Assembly: GCF_006546825.1 (NCBI RefSeq)
Contig: NZ_VICC01000004.1
Location: forward strand, 186,001-250,000
Direction: 5' to 3'
From: Actinomyces oris
GTDB taxonomy: Bacteria; Actinomycetota; Actinomycetes; Actinomycetales; Actinomycetaceae
Length of the DNA: 64,000 nucleotides
The translations under genes and the position numbers were made by a program. The notes under the pieces are model-generated. The model was not told the DNA's origin, made no database searches, and worked only from the letters and a program-made list of their open reading frames with translations. Shown in pieces: positions 27,372 through 38,626 of the stretch; the first letter of the stretch is position 1, and the number at the start of each line of letters is the position of its first letter.

Positions 27372-27450
27372 ATGTTTTGAGGTTCTTCGTGTGTGAGGGC
27401 GTGGTCGGGGTGAGCGGGTGCCGGTGGTTCGGCGTCTCGGGGTCCTGCGC

Positions 27451-27604
27451 GGTCGTACTCGGCGTCGCGTGGTCGTACCCGGCGGCGCGCGGTCGTACCT
27501 TAGAGGGGCTCTAAGGTACGACCGCGCGGTTTTACGTACGACCGCGTGCGCTGGGGGTACGACCACGCGGTTTTACGTACGACCGGGTGGGATCGCGTAC
27601 GACC
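27451..27604. repeat. Phased array of eight GGTCGTAC/GTACGACC octamers
   Basis: GGTCGTAC occurs at 27451, 27471 and 27491 (exactly 20 bp apart). Its complement GTACGACC occurs at 27516, 27536, 27557, 27577 and 27597 (20-21 bp apart). Orientation flips at a perfect 20-bp hairpin with a GGG loop (27486-27528). Outer sequences GTCTCGGGGT (27434) and its complement (27609) extend the symmetry. It lies in a gene-free region between usp and ppdK. Confidence 0.85.
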
Positions 27605-27618
27605 ACGTACCCCGAGAC

Positions 27619-28002
27619 CCCGACGAGGAAAGCCCCGCACAACCCCATCCCCACGACACGAAGAACCCGTTTTGAGCAGTTGTCGTAACTCCTGTGATAC
27701 GTGGGGCCGGGCTGGGCGCATGGTGGCGCTGCGTCTGCCCGGGTGGCCCCGCGCCCCGACCCGCTCCGGGACGCGGCGCTCGGCGTTCCCTGAATCTCCT
27801 CCCCTCGACGTCGGCCGCCCATGCCGCCGAGCCCCGCGGCGTCGGCGGGCGCGCCGGGAGGAGGCGCGCTGGAGTCGGCGTGTTTGGTCTAGGACTGAAG
27901 TCACACTAGAGTCATATCGTGAACGACGCGTCGCCGCGTCACGCCTGCATCAGGACGATCTGAGGCAGACCCGAGAACGACCCGAATCAGAAAGGGGCAT
28001 CG
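27619..28002. other. Intergenic region upstream of ppdK
   Basis: No supported gene in this 380-bp stretch. The ribosome site AGAAAGGGG lies just before the ppdK ATG. A promoter is expected in the AT-richer segment near 27880-27920, but no clean -35/-10 pair is seen. Confidence 0.5.
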
Positions 28003-30708
<2,706 letters not shown>

Positions 30709-30773
30709 CCGAGTAACCGGGTAACCGAGTAGCGAGGTCCGCAGACCAGCAGTGTCGTGGGGCCGGGCTGGGA

Positions 30774-32252
30774 TCAGGAGACCGGCGACGGCGAGGCGAT
30801 ACCGAGTCGCCCGCCCAGCCAGTCGACCTGGTCGGCCAGCGCCGGCCCCCACACGGCCCAGGTGTGGGCGCCGTCGTACTGGCGGGTGCTCACGGTCATT
30901 CCGGCATTCGTGGCGGCCTCGGCCAGGACGGGCACGGCCCCGCGGTAGCTGGTGTCCTGGCGGCCCACCGACACGATGCCGGCGATGCCGTCGTAGCGGC
31001 CGGGTGGGGCGGTGGACATCAGGGAGATCGGATCGTTGGCCTCGTAGGCGGCACGGTCTCCGCCGAAGCCCTCGGAGATGGTGCGCTCCACACTGCCCAG
31101 CGTGGGGTGCTCCTCGGCACTGATAGCCAGGAAGGTGCGGTAGACGCCCGGTGAGCGGGTGACGACCTGCATCGCGCAGGTGCCCCCGTTGGACAGGCCG
31201 GCCACCGCCCAGTGGGCGGGGTCGTCGTCGACCTGCAGGTTCGCCCTGATCCAGGCCGGGACGTCCTTGTCCAGGTAGGTGGCCACCTTGCCGCCGGCCT
31301 CGGTGTCGGAGCACAGGGGATTGGCGTACGGGCTGCCCAGGAGGTCGGCGACGACGACCACCGGGGCCAGGCCGTGGTGGTTGGCCGCGTAGGCGTCCAT
31401 CGTGTCCTTCAGGTTCCCCAGCTCGAACCAGTCCGACGGGCTTCCCGGCTGCCCGGTGAGCAGGACGAGGACCGGCAGGGCCGGGCGCTGTGAGCTCAGG
31501 TAGGCCGGCGGCAGGTAGATGAAGGCCCCTCGCGGCGTGAAGCCCTTCGTCCCGGACTGGTCGCCGGCCGGGATGTCGGCGGTGACCGCCTGGCCGCGGG
31601 CGGGCATGTCCGACGGCGGCCTCCAGGTCTCCTCCAGCGTCCCGTGGCCGCGCACGGGTGCCGGCGACTGGGCCGCGGCGCCCTGCAGACGGTTGAGTGG
31701 TGTGGTCGCCACCCCGTAGCCCAGGACCGATGCCAGGGTCGGGTAGGAGGCGAAGAAGGTGTTGATGGCCAGCAGCGAGGAGGCCACCACGGCCACGAGG
31801 CTGGAGGCGGACTCCGTGGCGCGTACCAGGCGGCGGTTGCGTGAATGCACCGCCTGGTGGCGCCCCTCGGTGCGGTTGCCGGTGACCAGCTGGGCGATGA
31901 CGAGACCGATGACTCCCACCCAGGTCCACACGAACCAGCCGACGCCGTCGGCGATGGGATGCCAGATGACGTCCACGACTAGCCAGGAGGTCACCGCGCT
32001 GGCCGCTGCGGCGCCGGGTACGACGAGCTGGCGAGACCAGGGCAGGTAGCGGGTGCGCCGCCACCACAGCCAGGCGATGACTACCGCGGCAACGACCGCG
32101 CAGGCCGTCCCGAGCCAGGGCTGGAGGATGTGGACGGCCTTGAGAGCGTCCACGACGCCGCCCGAGGCCTGCACGTCGGCGGTGCTGCCGGCAGTGTTGA
32201 CGGCAGTGGCGGCGTCGGCGGTGGGCGCACCAGCACCGCCGACCTCAGTCAC
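30774..32252 (-). CDS. Membrane-anchored esterase of the alpha/beta hydrolase (esterase D-like) type
   Basis: 492 residues starting at GTG 32252, which overlaps the upstream gene by eight bases. Four hydrophobic spans cover about 30-185. The extracytoplasmic esterase domain follows, with FIYLPPAYLSSQ, the nucleophile elbow GLSNGGTCAM and the catalytic His in GAHTWAVW. The domain resembles mycolyltransferase-like or enterochelin-esterase-like serine hydrolases with an N-terminal membrane region. Coupling to a lysyl-phosphatidylglycerol-synthase-like gene suggests a cell-envelope lipid or surface-ester role; the substrate is unknown. Confidence 0.85.
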   Translation of the reverse strand: MTEVGGAGAPTADAATAVNTAGSTADVQASGGVVDALKAVHILQPWLGTACAVVAAVVIAWLWWRRTRYLPWSRQLVVPGAAAASAVTSWLVVDVIWHPIADGVGWFVWTWVGVIGLVIAQLVTGNRTEGRHQAVHSRNRRLVRATESASSLVAVVASSLLAINTFFASYPTLASVLGYGVATTPLNRLQGAAAQSPAPVRGHGTLEETWRPPSDMPARGQAVTADIPAGDQSGTKGFTPRGAFIYLPPAYLSSQRPALPVLVLLTGQPGSPSDWFELGNLKDTMDAYAANHHGLAPVVVVADLLGSPYANPLCSDTEAGGKVATYLDKDVPAWIRANLQVDDDPAHWAVAGLSNGGTCAMQVVTRSPGVYRTFLAISAEEHPTLGSVERTISEGFGGDRAAYEANDPISLMSTAPPGRYDGIAGIVSVGRQDTSYRGAVPVLAEAATNAGMTVSTRQYDGAHTWAVWGPALADQVDWLGGRLGIASPSPVS

Positions 32253-34791
32253 GGTTCATCAGCACCTGGGCGAAGCGCGCCGTCTGAGAGGGCTTGAGAC
32301 CGGGCAGGTAGGCCCGGGCGATGGCGATGCCCACGGTGGGCAGGTCCACCAGATCGGGAACCGCCAGGTACATGGGCACGGAGCGCGGCTTGAACTTGCG
32401 CTTGTAGGCGTGCAGGGAGCTGAATCCGTAGGCCGGCTCCAGCACGGAGGCCAGCAGGTTCAGGAGCGGGTCGAAGCGTGAGGAGGCATCGCCGTCGGCC
32501 GGTGCGGAGCGGGACAGCGGCGCCCCGGACAGGGACAGGATCTCCAGGCCCTCGGCCTGAGCGTCCTGGGCGGCGCGCCCGATGAGGTACTCCATGACGG
32601 GGCGGAAACCGCCCTCGCGGCGTCGCATGAAGTCCAGGGTCAGGCCGATGACGCGCCCGTCGCGGTAGACCGGCAGCCAGGAGGTGACGCCCTGGACGGT
32701 GCCGTCGGCGTCAATGGCCAGCAGCAGGCGAGTCTCGGCGTCGTCGAGCTCGGCCAGGCCGCCCAGGGTGAAGCCCATCTCCGGCAACGGCTTGTCACTG
32801 GCCCAGGCCTGGGAGATGGCCCGGATCTGGTCGCGCCGGCCGGCCGGGCAGTCGCGGAAGGTGGTCCACACCGCCTCAACGCCCTCCTTTTTGGCGTGGT
32901 TGAAGGCGGTGCGCACGTCCTGGTAGGCCTTGCCGCGGAAGGCCAGGTCCGGCAGGTCCAGGACGGCCTCCTCGGCCACCTGCAGGATCGTCCAGCCCAT
33001 GGCGCGAGCGGCCTCCATCGCCGGGGCGTGTACCGTGTACAGGGCCGGGATGAGTCCGGCGTCGGTGGCGAAGTCGGCGAAGTCGCGCACCGCCTGGGCC
33101 ACGTCGGCGTCGGCGGCGGCGGGGTCCCCGACCGTCAGGGCGACGTCGCGGCTGGGCCGGTAGGAGAAACCGGCCGTGCCCGCCTCGTTGACCCAGGCCT
33201 CGTTGCCCTGCCAGGTGAGCATCCACCCCAGGGTCCCGGCGCCGCGGCTGCGCACCAGGTCGACGAGCTCCTCGCGGTCGGAGACCCGGGTGCGGGCGGG
33301 AGCGGACTGGGCCAGCCACACCCACAGGATCGTCAGGAGCCACACCAGGACCGGCACCCACGCGGTGAGCAGGTAGGCCAGGGGCGTCAGGGGCGCGACG
33401 ATCAGGCTCATGATGCCGCCGGTGCTGATGGGCAGCAGGTAGGACACGTAGGTCTCCAGCAGGGCGGGCCAGGTCGCGTAGGGGGAGAAGTCATGAGACA
33501 TGAGCAGGCCCCCGGCGACGGTCAGGACCGCCCCACCCAGGAGGGTCAGGACCCAGGCGACGACGGCGCGGTGGATGACGCCCGGGCGCGACCCCAGAGT
33601 GAAGCGCCTCCTGGTCCACACCACCAGGCTGATGACCACGATGTTGAGCAGCAGCGGCACCAGCAGGTGCCCCGAGCGCAGCCAGCTGTGCAGGAGCCGG
33701 GCCGTGGTGGGACCGGACTCGGGCAGCTGCTCGCCGATCTTCTCCACCAGGGCGAACAGGGCCGCGCACACCCCCAGGAAGAACTGCAGGGCGATGGTGC
33801 CGTAGGCCGCTGATCGACGCCCGCGGCGCAGGCCATCGGCCAGGACCAGCTGCAGGAGCGCCGGCATGCACATCAGGAGCTGCTCGACGGGGTAGATGAC
33901 GGCGTCCTTGGGCAGGATGGCGGGGGTCAGCCCGTAGCGGGCGTCAGCCAGGGGGCCGGCGGCGTTACTCACCACCGCCAGGGCGCAGCTCACGGCCCAG
34001 CAGGCCACCAGGAAGGCCACGAGCTCGCGCTCCACGCGCCGGGGCAGCTCCTGGGAGGGGGCCGACTGCTGCCCGCGTTCCAGGACGATTCCCATGATGA
34101 GGCCGATGACGCCGGCTCCCAGACGGGCCAGCGCGCCCACGGTCCCGGTCACGGCGGCCGAGACGATGAGAACGGCGAAGGTCGCCAGGCGCGTGCGCCG
34201 TCGCCAGGACGGGCGCATGACGCTGGTGGAGGCCGCCACCAGGCCGGCGGTGGGCAGGCTGATGCCCTGGATCGGGGGGTGGACGAGGTAGGGGGACCAG
34301 GCCTCCCACACGCGGCCGATAAGGGGGTAGAGCGCCTGGGCCAGGACGATGCCGCCGGCGCAGGAGACGGCGGCGGTGGCCAGCCACCGTCGCGTGCCCA
34401 GGAGCCGCTCCAGCAGCACGCCGACGGACAGCAGCATGAGGCTTCCGGTCACTGGCAGCAGGTGGCCGGGGACCGCCCAGGCGGTCAGCAGGGTCCACAC
34501 CCGCTGGGGCTGGTCGATGTAGGCGGACAGGGCGATCTGCCCCCGGGGCCCCCAGGGCAGCAGGGCGATGCTGATGACCAGGGTCAGCACGGCGCAGGTG
34601 GTCGCGGCCGGCGCCGAGGCCAGCCAGGTGCGCGTGGCCCGCCAGGCTCGGTGCGCGTAGGCGCTCAGGTGCGAGGGCCGCGATGCGGGGGCCGCAGGCG
34701 AGGACGACGGTGATGGGGCGGAGGAGGGCGCCGGGGAGGGCGCGAGCTCGGGTGCGTCCGGGGGAGTCGTGGTGGACGAGTCCGACGGCAT
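32245..34791 (-). CDS. LPG-synthase-like protein with multi-span N-terminus (DUF2156 C-terminus)
   Basis: 848 residues. A Pro/Ser/Ala-rich cytosolic N-terminus (about 45 residues) precedes a large membrane region of about a dozen spans; the first part (MLLSVGVLLERLLGTRRW) looks rhomboid-like without a clear catalytic Ser/His pair. The C-terminal soluble domain (about 520-840) is of the phosphatidylglycerol lysyltransferase/DUF2156 type, with FSYRPSRDVALTVGDP, DLAFRGKAYQDVRTAFNHAKKEG and LTLDFMRRREGG. Such enzymes transfer amino acids from tRNA to membrane lipids, altering surface charge. It is first in a two-gene operon with the esterase. The aminoacyl donor and lipid cannot be told from sequence. 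Confidence 0.85.
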   Translation of the reverse strand: MPSDSSTTTPPDAPELAPSPAPSSAPSPSSSPAAPASRPSHLSAYAHRAWRATRTWLASAPAATTCAVLTLVISIALLPWGPRGQIALSAYIDQPQRVWTLLTAWAVPGHLLPVTGSLMLLSVGVLLERLLGTRRWLATAAVSCAGGIVLAQALYPLIGRVWEAWSPYLVHPPIQGISLPTAGLVAASTSVMRPSWRRRTRLATFAVLIVSAAVTGTVGALARLGAGVIGLIMGIVLERGQQSAPSQELPRRVERELVAFLVACWAVSCALAVVSNAAGPLADARYGLTPAILPKDAVIYPVEQLLMCMPALLQLVLADGLRRGRRSAAYGTIALQFFLGVCAALFALVEKIGEQLPESGPTTARLLHSWLRSGHLLVPLLLNIVVISLVVWTRRRFTLGSRPGVIHRAVVAWVLTLLGGAVLTVAGGLLMSHDFSPYATWPALLETYVSYLLPISTGGIMSLIVAPLTPLAYLLTAWVPVLVWLLTILWVWLAQSAPARTRVSDREELVDLVRSRGAGTLGWMLTWQGNEAWVNEAGTAGFSYRPSRDVALTVGDPAAADADVAQAVRDFADFATDAGLIPALYTVHAPAMEAARAMGWTILQVAEEAVLDLPDLAFRGKAYQDVRTAFNHAKKEGVEAVWTTFRDCPAGRRDQIRAISQAWASDKPLPEMGFTLGGLAELDDAETRLLLAIDADGTVQGVTSWLPVYRDGRVIGLTLDFMRRREGGFRPVMEYLIGRAAQDAQAEGLEILSLSGAPLSRSAPADGDASSRFDPLLNLLASVLEPAYGFSSLHAYKRKFKPRSVPMYLAVPDLVDLPTVGIAIARAYLPGLKPSQTARFAQVLMNRD

Positions 34792-35202
34792 GAACGCTCC
34801 TCAGGCGGTAGGTGATGGGAGGCTAGTGGTGCGAAAGGGGTGGAGGGGCTCCTCGTCGGGAGCCGACCAGCCGACATTCTTATCCACTTCCCGGCCATCC
34901 TCATCCACCTCGAGGCGGATGCGACCATGAGACCGGTCTCTCCAAGATTCAGGAACAACCCTAGGAGATAACCTCGATCTAGGTGTGCTGTCGCAGTTTT
35001 CTCACTGTGCGCGGACTGATGTGATGGGGTGGCGGCCCACTGCTCGTTGCCGTCATGAGATAGTCTGCCGTGTGCTGGCGGTCGTGACAGGATGGCTGGG
35101 CACTGTGTTCGTGGGTGACTCGACTGTGAGCCGTTCACGTGCGTGCTCACCTGTGCTGGGGGCCATCGCGGAGCAGGACGACGAGGAAAGGCGGCCCCAT
35201 CC
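34792..35202. other. Divergent intergenic region
   Basis: About 410 bp between divergently transcribed genes, presumably with promoters for both. The segment 34870-35060 is AT-richer than its surroundings. GAGGAAAGG at 35183 is the ribosome site for the following gene. No other structure was noticed. Confidence 0.5.
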
Positions 35203-37200
35203 ATGGCCATGTACGAGCTCGACGGCAACCACCTCCTGCCCGTGCGCCTGGGTCGCTCCGCTGACGCCATCACCCTGTCTCACAGTCTGGTCGCCATCCA
35301 GCGTCAGATCGTCGACGTCCTGCGCCGTCCGCTCTTCCCTTTGTCCTGGGAGGAGCTCGAGACCGGAGCGAGCCTGACCGCCCTGGACGCCACCGGGCAG
35401 GTCGTCGTCGTCGAGGTCCTGGAGAGAATCGACTCCACGGGGCTGCTGGCCGCCATGTCGCGCCTGACCCAGGCGGCCACCGCGGGCCGCCGCGAGATCG
35501 CCAGCAGGTACGCCGGCGGGCTGGGGGCCTTCAGCCAGGACTGGAACGAGTTCCGCGAGGCGATGCCCGCCCAGGCCGAGGCCGGACCGCGGCTGACGAT
35601 CCTCAGCGCCTCCCTGGAGCCCGACGTCGTCGGAGGGCTGGGAGTACTGGCCTCCTCCGGGCTGGAGATCCACGAGGTGGACGTGCGCATCGTGGACGAG
35701 TCGCGCATCGTCGTCGTGGTGGAGAAGATCTCCGGGCTGGATGTGGCCGCCGGGGGACCGCTGCTCGTGGCCCGTGCGCCCCGCCCGGCCCTGGCCGGTT
35801 CTGCCTCCGCCGGTTCGAGTGGCTCGCGGGCCGTTGACGCCACTGAGCAGGCCGAGCACATGAGCCCGGTCACCGGTCCCATCGAGATCGTCATCCCCAC
35901 CGAGCCGGCGCACGCCCCCGACGCTGAGGGCGCTGATGACACCGGCGCCGCCATTCCGGCGGGAGCCTTCGCCGCAACGGGTGCCGCCGACGCGCTCTCC
36001 GAGCTGTTCGAGCCGGTGGCCGTCACCGCCGAGCAGCCCCAGGTACATGCCCTCTCCAACCAGGGCGGGGACGAGGCCCCGCCTGAGGACCCCGAGGAGG
36101 CCGGCGGCGCCCAACCTGCCGGGCAGGCCGTGCCCGAACCGGATGAGGGGGCTGCCGACGTCGCCGACGGTCCCGTCGACGACGTCACTAGTGACGGCGC
36201 TGCCGATGATGGACCCGCGACCGATGCCGAGCACGAGGCTGAGCACAGTGCCGAAGCTGAGCACAGTGCCGAGGCTGAGCCGGAGGCCCCGCAGAGCCGT
36301 CCCGAGCCGGGACCGGAGAGCTCCGACGGCGCCCCGCAGGCGCCTGCCGCCGAGCCCGCAGACGGCCCCGGCGACTTCAACCACGAGGTCGTAGACCGCG
36401 ACCCCGCTGCCGGTGACCACGACGCGGCCGGCAACGCCGGCAGCGTCGGTCAGGACCTGGCCGACATCCTCAGCGGTGACACCGTGACCGTTCCTGCCGT
36501 CGTCGACCTGGGCGAGGAGCCCGTCGCCGACGACGCCGGCCATGGGGGCCGCTCCGACTCCACCGATGACTCCAGTGCCGAGGAGCGGGCCGTCGCCGCT
36601 CTGGCCGGAGGCGTGGACATCCTCGGCGGGAGCAGCCTGTCCGGGGGGAGTGGCTCAGCCGCCTCGGCCGGCGAAGCCCCGAGCCCGGCCGGCTCGCGCA
36701 CCCGCATGGGACGGCGCTCGCGGGCGGCGCACTCTCAGCCTGAGGCCTCCTCGGCTGCGCCCGCCGCGCAGGCCTGGTCCACGGTGGCTCCCAACGAGTC
36801 CCGCACGGAGGCGCCCACCGGTGCTGTGCCGCTCGTCTCCTGGGAGCCGCTGCGCGGCTCGGCCGACGCACTTGACCCGGTGGCCGAGGCGCTGGGCGGG
36901 GACCCCTCCAAGTCCCTCCTGGTCCAGGAGACCGCGGAGCTCGCGGCCGTGGCGGCCTCGCTGGGCAAACCGACCCAGATCATCTGGCAGCGGCTGCGCC
37001 GAGGCATCTACCACGAGGCGATCCTGTCGGTGGAGGGGGTCATCACCCTGTCCGACGGGCGCTCCTTCACCGATCCGACGTCGGCCGCCAACGCCGCCCA
37101 GGCCGTCACCGACGCCGATGGCTGGCGCGTGTGGCGCGTGGGGGTGCACGGCGCCCACCTGGGTGACCTGCGCGACGACCTGGCCGACCGCGGCCTCTAA
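35203..37200 (+). CDS. RAMA-domain (modified-DNA reader) protein with disordered centre
   Basis: 665 residues from ATG 35203 (MAMYELDGNH), preceded by GAGGAAAGG; the in-frame start at 35143 lacks such a site. The ordered N-terminal domain (about 1-180) is of unknown fold. The centre (about 190-540) is acidic and Ala/Pro/Glu-rich, with AEHEAEHSAEAEHSAEAE repeats. The C-terminus (about 590-665) reads RRGIYHEAILSVEGVITLSDGRSF and DGWRVWRVG, matching the RAMA domain found in restriction and modification-linked proteins. No nuclease motif was recognised and no methylase is adjacent. It might bind modified DNA or act as a regulator; the role is open. Confidence 0.75.
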   Translation: MAMYELDGNHLLPVRLGRSADAITLSHSLVAIQRQIVDVLRRPLFPLSWEELETGASLTALDATGQVVVVEVLERIDSTGLLAAMSRLTQAATAGRREIASRYAGGLGAFSQDWNEFREAMPAQAEAGPRLTILSASLEPDVVGGLGVLASSGLEIHEVDVRIVDESRIVVVVEKISGLDVAAGGPLLVARAPRPALAGSASAGSSGSRAVDATEQAEHMSPVTGPIEIVIPTEPAHAPDAEGADDTGAAIPAGAFAATGAADALSELFEPVAVTAEQPQVHALSNQGGDEAPPEDPEEAGGAQPAGQAVPEPDEGAADVADGPVDDVTSDGAADDGPATDAEHEAEHSAEAEHSAEAEPEAPQSRPEPGPESSDGAPQAPAAEPADGPGDFNHEVVDRDPAAGDHDAAGNAGSVGQDLADILSGDTVTVPAVVDLGEEPVADDAGHGGRSDSTDDSSAEERAVAALAGGVDILGGSSLSGGSGSAASAGEAPSPAGSRTRMGRRSRAAHSQPEASSAAPAAQAWSTVAPNESRTEAPTGAVPLVSWEPLRGSADALDPVAEALGGDPSKSLLVQETAELAAVAASLGKPTQIIWQRLRRGIYHEAILSVEGVITLSDGRSFTDPTSAANAAQAVTDADGWRVWRVGVHGAHLGDLRDDLADRGL

Positions 37201-37240
37201 AGCCCCCTGGCCCTGAGCCGCCGGCCGTCGTCGGAGCGGA

Positions 37241-38311
37241 TCAGCGCAGCACGTAGGCGGCCATCCAGCGGCGCAGGGCGGAGAAGACCTGCTCGCGCAC
37301 GGGAGGCTCGGACAGGGTGAGGTCGTGGACGCCGCCGGGGAAGCGGGCGATGGTCACCAGCTTGCCGAGCATGACGGCGCGACGGGCGGTGGCGTCGGCG
37401 TCGATGATCGTGTCCGCGCTGCGCGACTCCGGCGTCCAGGTCACCCCGAGCCGGGTGGAGGCCGCGCCCATGGACAGCACCGGGCAGCGGATGTCCAGGC
37501 CCTGGGCGACGCGGTTGTGGCCCTCCATGACGGCCTGGAGCCAGCCCACGCGCACGGGTGCGGAGGGCTTGATCGACCAGGTCGGGTTGATGTCCCAGCC
37601 GGTCACGTAGGGGTCGTCGGCCCAGGCGGGGTCGGGCAGCTCGCCGTCGCGCTCGGGGACCCAGCCGTCGGCGATGGAGAAGACGCGCGCCGGGTCGACC
37701 CAGCCGTCGAGGATCGACATGCGCGGGTCGCGCAGCGCCAGGGTGCGCAGGACCGGGTCGCCGACGGTTCGCACGAGTTCGGAGCCCTGGAGCGAGAGCC
37801 AGGCGGAGTTCAGGACCAGGGCGCGCAGGGCCCCCGGGTGGCGGTCCGCCCACAGGGAGGCGATGAGTCCGCCCGTGGAGTGACCCGACAGGACGAGCTC
37901 GGCCTCCCAGCCCTGCTCGGCGCGGATGGCCGACAGGGCCCGCCCCAGGTCCTCGTCGTACTCGGCCAGCGAGGTGCACCAGCCCAGCATCTGGCCCTCG
38001 CGCCAGGAGCGGCCGTAGCGGCGCAGGTCCAGGGCGTAGAAGGCCCCGCCCAGGCGGGAGATCTCGCGCGCCAGGTGGGTCTGGAAGAAGTAGTCGTTCC
38101 AGCCGTGCAGGTAGAGGTAGATGAAGGTGGGGGAGGAGGGGGTGCCCGGCAGGGCGCCGGGGTCGAGGGCCGGCAGGTGGCGCACCAGGGTGGCGACGGC
38201 GCCGTCGTCCTCGTCGTCGGGCAGCAGCTCCAGGGTGCGGGCCTCGAAGCCCGGGCCCAGGAAATCCGGCCCCCAGGCGTCCACCGGCGCGTGCTCGGTC
38301 GTTGCGTTCAC
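37241..38311 (-). CDS. Alpha/beta hydrolase (serine aminopeptidase S33/monoacylglycerol lipase-like)
   Basis: 356 residues from ATG 38311. The fold elements are FIYLYLHGWNDYFFQTHLAREI (oxyanion region), the nucleophile elbow LSGHSTGGLIASLWAD, and a late acid/His pair with GGVHDLTLSEPP. There is no signal peptide, so it is cytosolic. The family hydrolyses lipid or peptide esters. It is convergent with the RAMA-domain gene and divergent from the sugar-sulfatase operon, with no obvious functional link to either. Confidence 0.85.
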   Translation of the reverse strand: MNATTEHAPVDAWGPDFLGPGFEARTLELLPDDEDDGAVATLVRHLPALDPGALPGTPSSPTFIYLYLHGWNDYFFQTHLAREISRLGGAFYALDLRRYGRSWREGQMLGWCTSLAEYDEDLGRALSAIRAEQGWEAELVLSGHSTGGLIASLWADRHPGALRALVLNSAWLSLQGSELVRTVGDPVLRTLALRDPRMSILDGWVDPARVFSIADGWVPERDGELPDPAWADDPYVTGWDINPTWSIKPSAPVRVGWLQAVMEGHNRVAQGLDIRCPVLSMGAASTRLGVTWTPESRSADTIIDADATARRAVMLGKLVTIARFPGGVHDLTLSEPPVREQVFSALRRWMAAYVLR

Positions 38312-38378
38312 GACCCCATGATGGCACCGCTCGCTGGAAGGGGCGCCGCGACCGAATTTTCACTCACCAACCAAAACT

Positions 38379-38410
38379 TCAGAAACGACCCGGAGCCGCG
38401 TCGTTTCTGA
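38379..38410. promoter_or_regulatory. Inverted repeat in the divergent promoter region of the sulfatase operon
   Basis: TCAGAAACGAC and its exact complement flank a 10-base centre. It lies between the hydrolase start (38311) and the sugar porter start (38627), so it is not placed as a terminator. An operator for the ROK regulator of this operon is the leading guess. Nothing else was noted in 38312-38626. Confidence 0.5.
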
Positions 38411-38626
38411 GGTTTCTGTCGAAGTGAGGCGTGGGCGCGTGAGGCGTGGGGCAGGCGGTGGGCAGCAGCGAACCCACAGAAGTGAACTGGGTCACTAATG
38501 TGGCTGTCTAATGCCCGCCGTGACGGACGGAAATCGCACCGACCTATAGTCTTTCCGCCATCGGACATCAGATGTCAACGACGACATCGGCCGTGGCGCA
38601 TGTCAACGAAGAAGGTGCACCACCCC

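Noticed and set aside
27451-27604. CRISPR-like array
   Set aside because: Repeats are only 8 bp, occur in both orientations, and the 12-bp gaps are themselves similar; no cas genes nearby.
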